Source of the DNA: Artocarpus heterophyllus
Lineage: Eukaryota; Streptophyta; Magnoliopsida; Rosales; Moraceae
Assembly: GCA_025403435.1 (NCBI GenBank)
Contig: CM046332.1
Span: 474,469-538,468 of the forward strand
DNA length: 64,000 nucleotides
Reading direction: 5' to 3'
Made by a program: the position numbers and the translations under genes. The notes beneath the pieces are model-generated. The model saw only the letters and a program-made list of their open reading frames with translations, ran no database searches and was not told the DNA's origin. Position 1 is the stretch's first letter, and the number at the start of each line of letters is the position of its first letter. Of the stretch, positions 11,507 to 24,240 are shown piece after piece.

Positions 11507-13530
11507 TGTTGGAAACAAAGTGCGCAGCGGAATTTTTTAAAAAAATTTTCATCAGAGTATTTTCCAAAACACAAGTTTGACATGTTATATGTATAAATTA
11601 AACAGATCTGACTAACCTCAGTGTGCCGAAGAACCTCCGCAATCCGTGTAGAGAAGTAACGTTTCCAAAAGAGCCTCAACCAACTGGTCTTCTTTGCTAT
11701 TCTCTATCCACAACCAGAGTGAGTGTGGGCTGACACGTGCAGCTCTTCCATCGGTGACTCTCCTTCCAACCAATAGAGAGAACCCAAAGCTAGTGCTTCG
11801 TGATTTGTGAACAAAAGCTCTCAGGGAGTTTTAAGATGCTCACTAGAAGAGTATCACTCTTAATCTCCCAAATTGATCTCTATTGATCTAAGCAAATCAT
11901 GAGACTCACTCCCTTTTTATACCTATTGGTTTTGGGGTCAGTCCATATCATATTAGGTCTCAAAAACTCGAAACAGAATCAAGTTCGGATCAATATCTGA
12001 TAAGATCCGTGTGAAAACGCGTAATCTTATCTCCACTGATCGGCAGGCCCATCAGGCCAGTTCGGCAGGCCAAACACGTCATCCGGCAGGCCGAACTACC
12101 GAGAAAAAATCTCCGCGAATCTTTTATTTTTCACCTGAGATTCTAAAGGATAAAGTCTCAGTTTTGATTCAAATAACCCAATAGAAGTATCTAATCAAAA
12201 CAAACTTTATCAAGATAATCTCTAAGAAAATAAATCAATTCACAATAATTCTACAAGTTTATCTTGATCTAATTTATCCAAAATTAAATCAACCGATAAA
12301 CAGACAAGAATTATCTGATCGCAATAATTCAACAAGTTTATCTTGAACTAATTTCTTACAAAATTAATTCAACCAATAAACAGACATGAATTATTTGATT
12401 CTTACAAATTTTAAACCAATCTGATAAATCTGACATAAGTCACCAATTATTGGAAAAGTACGTCGTGTCGTTATAGGATTTTGTGAGCTAGCAAAGGGGA
12501 CCAAAATGGACCTATAAAGTTCAAGCTCATGATAATTATGAAACCCAATATCCTAGATATACATTTCACAATTATCAACTCCAACGCTACTCCACTAAAA
12601 GCTTGGAGCTGCACTCTCGAACTTTATAGAATTACGAAGCTCGTGTAGCCAAGTCTCCATGACATATCATAGTGTATCGTATCCCCATATGATAATCTAT
12701 AATCGGCTTAAGGACAAGTTCTGTCTTACCTTCCCGATTATTTTTATCTTACGTTCCATTGTCTCACCATTAGAAAAATTACCATCCAAAGATAGTATAC
12801 CATTCGGTTACACCTATATATCCAAATGGTTGAGCGCTCCAGTTTTCCAATTACAGGACAACGCATATAAGAGGATATCATTACTCCTAAAGAGGAGCTA
12901 TGGATTCCATATCTATGAATAACAAGTCTACGCTATCAAGAGTCATGCCTCCAATGTACCGGCATGCATACCACTATAGAGATGTGGGAGTCACCTATTG
13001 GTACATCAAAAGACACAAGTCGAGACAACGGGCCTACTATTCATCTCAGGATTAAAAAACAATACAAATGACTGTCTAAAGTGAATCGATTTGCCAAGAC
13101 AGAATTATTAATCCAAATCAATTCACTTTATGTCCCGATCCAACACATCGTCACCTATGACAACGTGCCAATGTTTCTATTCATGGAGTCCAACTCCGAT
13201 GGCCAAGACAAACCATCTCCCAAAAGAGATATAGACAACATAGCAATCTTTATATGAATAAAGTGCCCAACTTTATTCCCTCGATTACAGATCATATGTT
13301 TTAGACCATCACCTTAAGAATTGTGTCTACCGCATAATCATCCCATCACATGCCCAATTCTTAAGGTTTAGACTGACGGTCTCAGACTAATGTTTGCTTA
13401 TCATACATTCAATAAATATGAACGTAAAGAGGACAAGATTTGGTATATATAAATGAATAAATTCTTTATTGATAAAAATGTCTCCAAAAACGTATTACAT
13501 TTTTACTCCTTAGGGCATACATGTCTAACA
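11507..13530 (-). repeat. Copia A 5' LTR
   Basis: 2024 bp, nearly identical to 3840-5867. It carries the TATA-like box at 11912-11921 (minus strand) and the motif array at 12040-12094, in which two of three palindromes have lost the final G. Confidence 0.95.
12040..12094. repeat. Array of 3 TCGGC-NN-GCCGA motifs (copia A 5' LTR)
   Basis: Sites at 12040, 12062 and 12083: TCGGCAGGCCCA, TCGGCAGGCCAA and CCGGCAGGCCGA. Spacing is 22 and 21 bp as in the 3' LTR; the first two sites have decayed at their last CpG-containing part. Confidence 0.8.
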
Positions 13531-14700
13531 CTTTCCCCCAAACTTATTCTCTAGCCTTCACTCAATTTCTCACAAAATTCCTTTACACTTGAATTGCGTC
13601 TCTAAAGTTCCAATCCATATTTAGAACAAGGATAACAGTATAAGCACAATCAAACTCAATAAGAAAATATGGTTAGCCAACTGAACTGGTTTAAATGAAG
13701 GCTTAAATGGCTATTACAGGGGATGTTCTCTTTGGAACATCTATTAAGGCTCTGGCTGATTTGGCATTGGTGCTAGGAAAATCCTAGTGCCTTATGATTC
13801 AAAATGATGCTCGATCAACCGTTTGCCTCGACAGACCTCTGATAGAGTTCTAATGCAAAACACCTACTTTCAAAACCAAATTTTATATAGGAGAAAAATC
13901 AAGAGAATCTACTCATCTAAGTATACTTATCTTTGTATCGAATAACATGGCTAGTGTGTAGTCAATTTTGAGTACAATCATCATAAAAACATATAAATTA
14001 ATAAATAACATCAAAATTCAAAACAACACTCGCCTTCAATCAAGATTATAGCAATAATGCTCAGTTCTCATCAAAGTGGCTGGAAGACATCCTAAGACTC
14101 ATAAATTCAAAACTTAAAACAAAAATAAAAATTTTTTAGGTTTTATGATTTTTTTGGATAACAATAAGCAAATGCACGCAAAAACCTAAAATTAAAGAAT
14201 TCCAAGGAAACATACTTGACATTGAATGTGTTTCTAGAGGACATGGATAACTACGTCCTCTATAAAGTAGCCATTCTATGGGGCTATCATGAGAGTAAAT
14301 TATCGGGATTTAGAGCAATCCACACAATAACAACACACAAATATTAGAAATCAAGCTAGCCTTCTCCTCACACTTAATTCTTACATTGTCTTCAATGGAA
14401 GACTAAGCATGAAAGAAAACAGAAAAACAAAAATATTTACAAAGCAAACAAAACAAAATATTGAAAAGATAAAATGTAAAAAGTTAGAAAGATTAAATTT
14501 GTTGTAATTCACATTCCGTCTATTGGGTTGCTTCCCAAAAAGCGCTTGGTTTAGAAATTTTGAACAATTGAAATTCAAAAAAAAATAATAAAAGGAAATC
14601 AAAATGTGGGAAGTTATCGATTTGGGCCGATAATATGTGATTACATGGGATTTTTCCATGTTGCACATCAGACCTTTTACCAAGTCAATGACTTGGGTTC
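13531..14700. repeat. Unclassified non-coding repeat, right part
   Basis: Continues the sequence interrupted by copia A, beginning with the second CTTTC. AT-rich, no gene seen. The right limit is uncertain and set where the TTGAC-rich leader of copia B begins. Confidence 0.35.
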
Positions 14701-15570
14701 AATTGAGCTTTAAGCCCAGTTATTTAAAGCAGCCCCAAATAAAGGTTAAAGGGTTTTAAGTGAAATGCATATTAAAGTTTAAACACCCAAAAGTGAACTG
14801 GGTAAGGAATTAGGTTGGGTTGAACCGACCTGATCCAGTCTTGACCCGTTGACTGATCCAGTTTGACTGTTGACTTTGACTGTTGACTAGCGTTGACTTT
14901 GGCCCAAAAAAAATTTTCCCTTTTTTTTCTTTTCTAAAGCATTATATTAGAGTTTTAAAATAAAATTAAATTGAAATAAAATGGTCAAAAGCTTAAAGTT
15001 TAGCGTTTATTAAGTTGTATAATATTATGATTTAATTTGATGTCTATATTATGAATAATTTGTTAATCACCAAAATGGCCAAATTAGAACGTTTCCATAG
15101 ATGTCAAATTAAATAAAATCCAATTACTCATGATTATATGATGCTATTAATGAGATGACATGATGATGTATATTTTTGTAATGGGCATATTGAAGTTCAT
15201 TCATTAGAAAATATTTAAAGATCGCCCAAAGGTTGATTAGTTATTTTATAATCATGAACATAACAGCGGTTAATTGATATATTTGTTTAGATATTTTAGT
15301 ACATCCAAAGATTGCGAGCATGTCTAATTGAAATATATTTAATTGCCAATTATGTGAAATTTAAAATAATAATAATAAGCATCAATTATGTTTATTGCCA
15401 TACATTGTTGGATCACCCAAAGGAGAACTTCAATGTACATTTATGCCTATGTAAATGTTATTTGAATCTATATTTTGTGTTTATTTTTGACTCAAAGCAT
15501 TAATGTGTGACCATGCTATCTATTTGTAGCATTTGCTCTTGTTTCTCTTCATTCACAAGCTTCGTCTACT
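14700..15570 (+). other. Probable leader of copia B
   Basis: No coding frame. Seven TTGAC pentamers sit in 57 bp (14841-14897). Two CCCAAAGG motifs occur near 15226 and 15416, a motif also repeated in the leader of copia E. Assignment to copia B is by position and by this resemblance. Confidence 0.5.
14841..14897 (+). repeat. TTGAC-rich cluster
   Basis: TTGAC begins at 14841, 14849, 14863, 14870, 14876, 14883 and 14893, each followed by C or T. TTGAC[C/T] is the W-box core bound by WRKY factors; whether it is bound here is unknown. Confidence 0.7.
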
Positions 15571-16360
15571 ATGAAGTTCAATGGGATTAACTTTCCTGAA
15601 TGGTCTGAACAAGTTCAGTTTCACTTGGGTGTTCTAAAACTTGATTTGGCACTCTTACATGATAAGCTCGCTGTTATTATTGACACTAGCAGTGCTGAAC
15701 AGAGATCTTTCCATGATGTTTGGAAAAGATCAAACAAACTAAGCTTAATGTTCATGCGGATGACAATAGCAAAGAACATCATGTCAATGATTCCGAAAAC
15801 TGACAGTACAAAGAAATTTATGGAATCAGTGCAAAGAAATTTATGGAATTTGTGAAAAGTATGTCTCAAACTGACACTGCTAATAAGTCAGTTGCTGGGA
15901 CACTGATGGGTACATTAACTACCATGAAGTTTGATGGTTCTTATACCATGCATGAGCACGTCACTGAGATGATAAACATAGTAGCAAGACTAGGATCCAT
16001 GGGAATGAAAGTGGATGAAAGTTTCCTTATGACATTTATTATGAACTCTTGCCTCCTCAGTATGGTCCATTCCAAATAAATTAGAATACAATAAAGGATA
16101 AATAGGATGTGACAAAATTGCAAACTTTGCTTAGTCAAGAGGAAGCAAGACTAAAGAAGCAAGGAACTCATTCAGTTAATCTCATGGGTCAACCAAAAGC
16201 TAGAAACAAACCAGGAAAGAAGAATTAAAAAGGCAATAAAGGACCACTGAAGGTTAACGTGTCATCTACCCAAATCCACAAGAAGGAACAAAAGAAAGAT
16301 GTGTGCCATTTTTGCAGAAAGCCTGGACACTACAAGAAAAACTGTCTGAAACGCAAGACA
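15571..16360 (+). pseudogene. Copia B gag (broken)
   Basis: Begins ATGAAGTTCAATGGG, giving MKFNGINFPEWSEQVQFHLG, a typical N-terminus of copia gag-polypeptide proteins. Blocks continue with a frame change near 15840 (MGTLTTMKFDGS, MHEHVTEMINIVARL) and a third frame from about 16100. The zinc knuckle near 16300 is a canonical CX2CX4HX4C, CHFCRKPGHYKKNC. The gag would package element RNA. Frameshifts and stops (for example at 16077 and 16225) make it non-functional. Confidence 0.88.
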
Positions 16361-16369
16361 TGGTTTGAA

Positions 16370-17896
16370 AGTAAAGGTAAGCCTACTGCTTTTGTATGTT
16401 TTGAACCAAATTTGGCAGAAGTTCCTCATAATACTTGGTGGATTGATTCTAGTTATACCACTCATGTTTCAAATATGATGCAGGGATTCCTTACAACCTA
16501 AACCATAAACGCAAATGAAAATTTTGTGCTTATGGGGAACCGAGTTAAAGCTCCAGTTGAAGCCATCAAAACTTATTGTTTGATTTTACATACTGGACAT
16601 CATTTAGATCTTTTTCAAACTCTTTATGTTCCTTCTGTTTCTCGTAATTTAATTTTTTTTGTCAAAACTTGATACAGTTGGATATTCTTTTAAGTTTGGA
16701 AATGGATGTTGCAGTTTGTTTAAGCATAATCATTTTAATGGTTCCGGTGTTCTTTGTGATGGTTTATATAAATTATAGCTTGATGATCTTTTTGCTGAGA
16801 CTCTGTTGACTTTGCATCATAATGTTGCTACTAAACCTGGTTCAGTGGATGAAAGTTCAGCTTACTTGTGGCATAAATGTTTGGGTCATATATCCAAAGA
16901 AAGAATACAAAGATTGGCAAAGAATGATATCCTTCTTGATTTGGATTTTACTGATCTTGGTATCTATGTGAATTGTATTAAAGGAAAACACACAAAACAC
17001 ACAATTAAGAAGAAGGCCACAAGAAGCACACAGCTCCTTGAACTTATACACACCAACATATGTTGGCCTTTTGATGTTCCATCTTTTGTTGGAGAAAAGT
17101 ATTTTATCACCTTTATTGATGATTTTTCACGTTATGGATATATCTATTTGTTGCATGAGAAATCTTAATCAGTAAATGCCTTAGAGGTGTTTATTGCTGA
17201 GGTTGAAAGACAATTAGATAGAAAGGTAAAAATTATCAGGTCTGATAGAGGTGGTGAATATTATGGAAGGTACGATAAAATTGGACAACACCATGGTCCA
17301 TTTGTTAAATTTCTTGAAAAGCATGGCATATGTGCTCAACCCACAATGCCCGGTACACCGGAACAAAACAGTGTTGCAGAAAGGTGTAATCGCACTTTAA
17401 TGGATATGGTTAGGGGTATATTAAGCTATTCTTCTTTAACCTTATCATTGTGGATGTATGCTCTGAAAAATGTCATGTATTTGTTGAACAGGGTTCTTAG
17501 TAAGGCAATTTCAAAGACTCTTTTTAAACTATGGACAGGAAGGAAACCCAGTTTAAGGCACCTGTATATTTGGGTTGCCCAACAGTAGTAAGAATTTATA
17601 ATCCACATAAAAAGAAATTGGATTCAAGAATAACTAGTGGTTTCTTCATTGGTTATCTAGAAAAATCTAAAGGGTTTAGATTTTATTGTCCTGGCCATAG
17701 TACGGGGATTGTTGAAACTGGAAATACGAGGTTCATTGAAAATTGTGAAATTAGTGGGAGTGTGGAACCACGTAAAGTGGAAATTCAAGAAGTTAGGGTG
17801 GAGATTCCTTTACCTAAAATTTCTTCTCAATTTGTTGTTCCAACAGTTGTTGAACGTGTAAACATCCCACAAATGAATGATGAAACACCACATAAT
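16370..17896 (+). pseudogene. Copia B protease and integrase (broken, interrupted)
   Basis: The protease block is WWIDSSYTTHVS at about 16436, where D-S-G-A-T would be expected, so the catalytic motif is damaged. Then come LWHKCLGHISKERIQ and CIKGKHTKH (zinc-binding part). The integrase core has ELIHTNICWPFD (the first catalytic Asp is Asn), FITFIDDFSRYGY and PEQNSVAERCN. In-frame stops occur near 16500 and 17166, and the frame shifts near 17560 before YNPHKKKLDSR and FFIGYLEKSKG. The reading frame is cut at 17896 by gypsy C and resumes at 43937. Confidence 0.9.
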
Positions 17897-18584
17897 TGTC
17901 ACAACCCATCTTTTTCGGGCTGTGATAACCTTTTTCTTACTTACATATAGGCCAAAAACTTAGATTTTTTTTTTACATATATTAGTTTTAGCAACTCTTA
18001 AAATATAAACATACACATAGATTTCAATAAACAACCTTTCTTTTACAATATGGTTTACTAAACATTACGTTTCAAAATAACTTAAAATATACAATAGCGA
18101 AAACATACTACGACGGAGTCCATACTCATTCTGCACATTATTCATCCCTCCGCCAACTCATCTATGAAATTATTTTGACCTTTTTGTCGGAATACCTACA
18201 ACATAAAATACTTAGTGAGCTTATGTTTAGTAAGTCCCAATATAGCCCACATGCACATTTAATGCAATACGTGATCCGATTATGCTTTCTTATGATCATT
18301 CTTTATCCTTTTCATATCTTATCTCTTACTAGGGCTCAAGTGTTCGTATCATTGTGTACATAGGTCTTCGTAACACCGAGACCATACTATATCCTTAAAC
18401 CCCTCTTGAGTCAGGAGTCGGTACGACACTTTTCTTAACTTCTGGTGACATATTTATTGGTCCACATATTATGGTTATCATACCATGCATGAAGTGATAA
18501 TCACATGTTATACACAAAACATAAATTCTCTTGTATAGCATAGTACATACAAGTACATTCTTTATATACACATAGGTATGCGTT

Positions 18585-18703
18585 AATATACACATTGGTA
18601 CATGACATAATGTACACATAGGTACATGTCATAATATACACACAAGTACATGTCATAATATACACATAGGTACATGTCATAATATACACATAGGTATTTA
18701 TTC
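18585..18703. repeat. 24-bp tandem repeat in gypsy C LTR
   Basis: Four full copies of a unit like AATATACACATAGGTACATG plus TCAT at 18585-18680, then a partial copy. The other LTR has three full copies at 38878-38949. The 188-base open frame across it on the minus strand is only this repeat read through. Confidence 0.9.
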
Positions 18704-19219
18704 TGCATACTCACGGGTATACACTAATGTAATTATAGGTATTTATATTATAGCATACACATAGGTATACATCTTGATATATATATTTCACATTCTATAC
18801 TTACAATTTCATACTATAGGTGGGATGGGAACTTACTTGATTCAATTGAGGGGCAAGTCAACTTTATTTTGCCTCTCTCCTAGACTTCTAGGATCCTGTT
18901 AGCCAATTACAAAGCTATTAGCCAAATTTCACTATTTCCTCTATGTTTCAATACAAAATGTTCACTAATTAATAAATCGAGTTGTATAACTATACACAAC
19001 TCCGATAACCACCGGTTTTCTTATTCTTATCTTATTCTACCCTATCGTTTCTAACGAAGGGCGGAAAACTTCCTAATCATTCCTTATCCTCTTTTTGAAA
19101 TGTTCCAGAGTAATTAGAATTACTTAAGAAAAATGACAGTTTGACCCTTGACGGGCCTACTAAACTTCCTGAGTTCAACTTCTCTATTCTAGCAAAAATA
19201 GCCACGTATCAACCTTAGT

Positions 19220-20892
19220 CATAATAATTCCATTTAATAGGGACAAATTTAATACATAAACATATTACCATGATTTTTCATTAGTCATAATAATTCCATT
19301 TAACAATATAAATAAGTCACATATTTCATGACACTAAATCTGCTAGCAACAGACAGGTAGTGAACAACTTTAAACTCAGGTCCATTTATCACATTTTGAC
19401 ATCATAGAAAAATCTAAAAAAATTAACACATATAATAGACATAAAAAACTCTAACATATCCAAAAATTGGCTTAAAAAAAAATTAGAGTGAGTCAAAATG
19501 TACATTTGAAATCAGTAGTAAAACTAACTTCCATCATATTAAGAAATGAGTTACATGAGTTCATCATTTTCAAACAATCAAAACAAATTTATTTAAGTCT
19601 CAAAATTCTTATGACATCGTATTAACACTCAAATACAGTACCTCAAAAATTCTAGTCATCAAATAAAATAATTTAATCATACAAAACATCACACAATAAG
19701 AGTTCAACAATTTACTGATAAACAATTTCTAAACCTAGTCTTAATGAAAATTCCATAACACATAAAATACTCATCAAATCATAAAAAAAACTTTCCGGTT
19801 CATAACTTAACATGTACATGAACATATTTACCAAATTTCGTAAATATCAAAGTACATTTGTCCCTTGAACTAAAACCACATTTTTATGCAACATAATCAA
19901 ACAACAATGTTTTATTGTGAGTGGTAGAGAGTAGAAAATTCATATCTTAATGTAGAAATATCAAAATAATGTGAAACTTGGAGGAACATTACGTAACACA
20001 TATATGAACATCATACTAAAATTTTAGAGCAAAATAAAATTCCTAGACAAAGTTATGGTAGTCGGATTAAGGAGGAGAAAAGCATTTCAGAAATACCGTA
20101 AAAAAAAGAGTTCTTACCTTAAACAAATTTCTTCTCAAACTCCTTTGAATTGAACCAAAGAAATTTCAATATTTCATCCAAATATTCTTAAGAAAATAAG
20201 GAGAAGAAGGAGAGGAGAAATTGTGAGGAAAAAGAGGGAGTGTTTTTGAGAAAATAGAGAGAGAAAAACGTTTACGTGAAAAAAATGAGAATGGCATAAA
20301 GAAATGATAGTCTCCCCAAAATATCATAATTTTCTGACTGAGATTGAGGACAAATCACGTGGAAGGTGGAGAGGATTGGGGGAGAGTCAACCATTTAGTT
20401 CATACCTTCCATATTTTAACTTACAAAAATGGGAAACCCTATCATTTAAATCCAATCAATCAAAAGTCAAATGTTTTATTTCCTTAAATGAGGAATTTAA
20501 TCCAAAAATATGCCAATCAATCAGCAATCATTATCCAATCACATCCAATCATCATCGTCACAATTTTAGGAGACTTCTGCTGACTGCTCGTCAGCTGTCA
20601 TCGGCCTACCGATGTCACACTTTGGCCTGTCGATTTCGTGCAGTCTGGCCTACCAAACTGTCCTTACATACAAGAATACATCATAGCATTTAAATCATTA
20701 ATGAATCATAAATAAACATACAAAGTAAATAACATGAACACTTGAGCACATCAATTCCACATGATCGTCACCTGTGATAACACTTAGAATAAATGGTTAG
20801 TGACAATGATATCATAAATCAATATGAAAAAAAAATACTTAATGTCATCACTAATATAACATTATCGGTTACATAAAAATCGATGGGTGTTA
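19220..20892. repeat. Y-family LTR remnant within gypsy C 3' LTR
   Basis: From about 19220 this LTR stops matching the other C LTR and instead resembles the right half of solo LTR Y, ending GATGGGTGTTACA at 20892 (Y ends GGTGGGTGTTACA). About 1.1 kb of original C LTR, still present at 39463-40540, is missing. Shared blocks include AACAATGTTTTATTGTGAGT. The left junction is approximate. Confidence 0.65.
20601..20656. repeat. Array of 3 GGCCT-type palindromic motifs (Y remnant)
   Basis: TCGGCCTACCGA at 20601, TTGGCCTGTCGA at 20622 and CTGGCCTACCAA at 20645, spaced 21 and 23 bp. They correspond to the right-hand array of solo LTR Y. Confidence 0.8.
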
Positions 20893-21404
20893 CATTTACA
20901 CTGTGTAATTTTTTACCAAACAATATTTTTCTTATACTGCCATGGTAAAATCAATGCAAAACATATCCTTAGACTATATAAAATGTTTAACTTACCTTTG
21001 GTTCACTTTTGGAGGCTAAACATAATATTTTTCATATCTGCATTTTCACTTTGCAGTCTACTTATACTGCTTCACCCACTTTTCACATCGATTTAGGGTT
21101 TTTGTGAACTCTATATCTCATTCATACCATAATTATCCATTTGTGTATATCACAATTTTACAATTAATTATGATATAAAATTCATTTTATGGATATTATT
21201 TACAAATTCTTGTGTATTTAAACTCATAAAATCTGTATTAACAATATCCAGTATTGCATCACGTTCGCAATGAAATATCGATTTAATACTACTTGTTTAT
21301 ACATTATCGCAATTTTTACAAAAAATACAATTTCTAAGGGTAAATTCATTAATTAAGCCCAATTAAATATTAGATTTTATTAATAAATTTTCCTGGTCAT
21401 TATA

Positions 21405-21420
21405 ACCTACCCCCCTTAAG
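21405..21420 (-). other. Gypsy C polypurine tract
   Basis: Minus strand AAGGGGGGTAGGT directly upstream of the 3' LTR. Confidence 0.8.
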
Positions 21421-22520
21421 AATTATTGTCCTCGAAAATCAAATCAATATGGGGTAGACTTTTCTCATTTCATCTTCTCATTCCCGAGTTGCCTCCTTCT
21501 CCTTTACTTTTTGGTTGTGCCACAAAACTTTACGAGGGGTATCTTCTTATTTCTTAATTCCTTTTCTTCTCGTGCCAAAATCTGAACTAGTTTCTCTTCA
21601 TAAGATAAATTTTCTTGTACATCAATTTCCTTAGGCTGTAGAACATGTGAAGGATCAGGTACATATTTCTTTAGCATGGATACATGGAACACGTTGTGTA
21701 CCGATGCCATTTCAGGGGGTAAAGCCAACTTATAATCTACACTTCCTACTCTTTCCAGAATTTCAAATGGTCCAATATACCTTGGGCTGAGTTTTCCTCT
21801 CTTTTCAAACCTTATTACTCCTTTCATTGGCGTTACCTTTAGAAAGACCAAATCTCCTACTTGGAATTCTAGGGTCTTCGTCACCGATCTGCATAACTCT
21901 TTTGATGGCTAAAAGCAGTTTCTATTCATTGATGAATTAGTTTCACGTCCTCCATCGTCCTTTGCACGAAATCCATAGTCGATAACGTCTTTTCTCTAGT
22001 TTCATACCAATGCAGTGGCGATCTACATCTTCTACCATAAAGAGCTTCATATGGAGCCATTCTTATGGAGGTTTGATAGCTATTATTGTAAGCAAATTCA
22101 ATCAATGGAAGCATTTTATCCCATCCTCCTTTGAAATCTAGCACACAGGCTCTTAACATATCCTTTAAAGTCTGGATGGTCCTTTTCGACTGATCATCCG
22201 TTTGAGGGTAGAAAGCTGTGCTGAAAGTCAACTTTTTTTTCCATTGCTTGGTGAATGCTCCTCCAAAATTTGGAAGTGAACCGGCCATCCCGATCAGAAA
22301 TAATGGACTTTGGAACTCCATGGTACCTAACTATCTAGGCAATGTATAGTTCAGCTAATCGTTCTACAGAACTGTTGAGTTTAATGGGTAAAAAATATGC
22401 CAATTTGGTCAATCTGTCCACGATTACCCATATGGCATTGTGTCCTCCTATAGTTTTAGGTAACCCAATCACCAGATCTATAGTTATCTGATCCCATTTC
22501 CATTATGGGATTTCAATCTT
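21421..22520 (-). pseudogene. Gypsy C integrase core and chromodomain-like end (broken)
   Basis: Minus-strand blocks TFSTAFYPQTDDQSKRTIQT, LIEFAYNNSYQTSI and APYEALYGRRCRSP belong to gypsy integrase. They are followed by FQVGDLVFLKVTPMKGV, LSPRYIGPFEIL and VHNVFHVSMLKKY. The last part (YEEKLVQILAREEKELRNKK, IPLVK, then after a frameshift LWHNQKVKEKEATRE, a stop and EDEMRKVYP) matches the chromodomain found at the C-terminus of chromovirus integrases, which recognises histone marks and guides insertion. Frameshifts at about 21530 and 21890-21930 and stops inactivate it. Confidence 0.85.
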
Positions 22521-23395
22521 CTATAGTTCACCTGCTAGTTGTTGATGTTCAGCTTTCACATTTTGACACGTGAGACATTTATTGACGAATTTCACAATGT
22601 CATTCTTCATTCCATGCCACCAGTAGTGTTCTTTTAGATCTTGGTACATTTTTGTAGCTCCTAAATAAGCTACATACAGTGCCTCATGAGCTTCTTTCAA
22701 TATCTGCCTCTTTAACTCCTCATCATTAGGAATGCATAATCTACCTTTATAACAGAGAATGCCATCTTCCAAGATGCTAAACTCTGTTTCCTTGTTCTCA
22801 AGGGCCTCAATTCTATATTTGAGCAGCGATGAATTTGCTTCTTGTCGCTCCTTTAGATTTCCTACGATAGTTGGTCGGAACGATAAGTTGGCCAATCTTC
22901 TTGTAATTATTTCTATTCCTGCTTCTACCAAGTCTTTCTGAAGAGGTCTTGGCATCAATTGCACCATTGCAAGCAAAGACGTCGTTCTACGACTGAGAGC
23001 ATCAGTTACTCGATTAGCCTTTCTAGGGTGATATAAAATTTCACAGTCGTAGTCCTTAACCAGCTCAAGCCATCCTAGCTGTCTCATGTTGAGCTCCTTC
23101 TGTGTAAAGATATCTTTCAGACTCTGGTGGTCCATATAATTCTGGCATTTAGCTCCATACAAGTAGTGACGCCAAATCTTCAATGCAAATACGACCACCG
23201 CTAACTTTAAGTCATGTGTTGGATAGTTCCTTTCATGATCCTTCAGCTGTCGGGATGCGTACGTAATCACCTTTCCATTTTGCACGAGTACTGCTCCCAA
23301 GCCTTTTTTTGATGCATCGCTGTAAATCATGAAGTTTCCTAGGTTCGGATCTGGTATGGTCAGTATTGGATCACTTGTGAGTAATCTTTTTAGTT
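22521..23395 (-). pseudogene. Gypsy C RNase H and integrase zinc-binding part
   Basis: An open minus-strand stretch of 269 codons begins [20 protein letters not shown] and includes [20 protein letters not shown] and [10 protein letters not shown], all conserved in gypsy RNase H, then [16 protein letters not shown]. The integrase HHCC region follows: [17 protein letters not shown] and [12 protein letters not shown]. The N-terminal part lies upstream across a stop near 23396. Degrades the RNA strand of the hybrid and starts the integrase. Confidence 0.88.
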
Positions 23396-23396
23396 C

Positions 23397-24240
23397 CTAG
23401 AAACTCTCTTCGCAATTCTTGGTCCATTCATAATTAGCTACTTTCTGTGTAAGGGCCATAAGTGGTGCTATGAGTCTAGAGAACCCTTCCACAAAATGTC
23501 GATAATAGCCCGCTAGACCGAGGAAACTCCTAATCTCGGTAACACTTTTCAGCGTAGGCCATTTATTTACTGCTTTTACCTTTGAAGGGTCAACAGAGAC
23601 TCTATCTCGTGAGACCACATGTCCTAACAAATGAACTTTTTCTAGCCAAAATTCACATTTTGAGAACTTGGCATACAATTGATGCTTCCTCAACAACTTC
23701 AGTGCAAGCTTTAAATGTTCCTCATGCTCTTTTGATGTTCTTGAGTAAATCAAGATATCGTCGATCAAAATGATGACGAACTTGTCGAGGTAGTCCTTGA
23801 AAATCTGGTTCATAAGGTCTATAAATGCTGTCGGGGCATTAGTCAGTCCAAATGACATAACACAGAATTCGTAATGTCCATACCGTGTTCAAAACGCTGT
23901 CTTTGGCATGTCCTCCTCTTTAACCCAAAGTTGATGATACCCAAAACGTAAACCAATCTTCCAAAATACTGCTGCTCCCTTCAATTGATCAAATAAATCA
24001 TAATTCTCAGAAGTGGATACTTATTCTTAACCATGACTTTGTTCAGTTCCCGGTAATCAATACACATTTGTAACATTCTATCTTTCTTCTTGACAAATAA
24101 TACAGGTGCTCCCCATGGGGAATGACTCGGCCGAATAAACCCTTTGTCCAGCAATTCTTGTAATTGCACCTGCAGCTCTTTGAGTTCTCTTGGAGCCATA
24201 CGATATGGTGCCTTTGATATTAGGGTTGTACCTAGCATTA
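23397..24240 (-). pseudogene. Gypsy C reverse transcriptase (broken)
   Basis: Two frames. The first has [40 protein letters not shown] and [10 protein letters not shown] (24240-23990). The second, from 23858, has [20 protein letters not shown], the catalytic [28 protein letters not shown] and [19 protein letters not shown]. The two are separated by a frame break at 23860-23980. Gypsy-type signature blocks are clear; the polymerase is split and cannot be made whole. Confidence 0.9.

Larger units (their letters stand above)
3840..13530 (-). mobile_element. Copia A: full-length Ty1/copia LTR retrotransposon
   Basis: A complete 9.69-kb element on the minus strand. Two LTRs of about 2.03 kb (3840-5867 and 11507-13530) both begin TGTTGGAAACAAAGTGC and end CATACATGTCTAACA on the plus strand. 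A perfect 5-bp target duplication CTTTC lies at 3835-3839 and 13531-13535. A primer site complementary to initiator Met tRNA and a purine tract stand next to the proper LTRs. Domain order on the minus strand is gag, protease, integrase, reverse transcriptase, RNase H, the copia order. Stops and frameshifts break every domain, so it is probably not autonomous. The two LTRs are very similar by eye, suggesting fairly recent insertion. Confidence 0.96.
17897..21404 (-). repeat. Gypsy C 3' LTR
   Basis: Starts TGTCACAACCC and ends TCATTATA next to the purine tract. It aligns with 26656-28106, 38850-39460, 40540-40787 and 43664-43931 of the other LTR. It contains a 24-bp tandem repeat and a Y-family remnant that replaces its middle. 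Confidence 0.88.

Noticed and set aside
18501..18689. Open frame with repeated MTCTYVYI units
   Set aside because: It is the 24-bp tandem repeat of an LTR read in frame; 24 is a multiple of three, so the frame stays open by construction.
18585..18703. CRISPR-like array
   Set aside because: Contiguous tandem repeat without spacers, in plant DNA. The TCGGC arrays likewise have repeats of 12 nt with non-unique short gaps and no cas genes.
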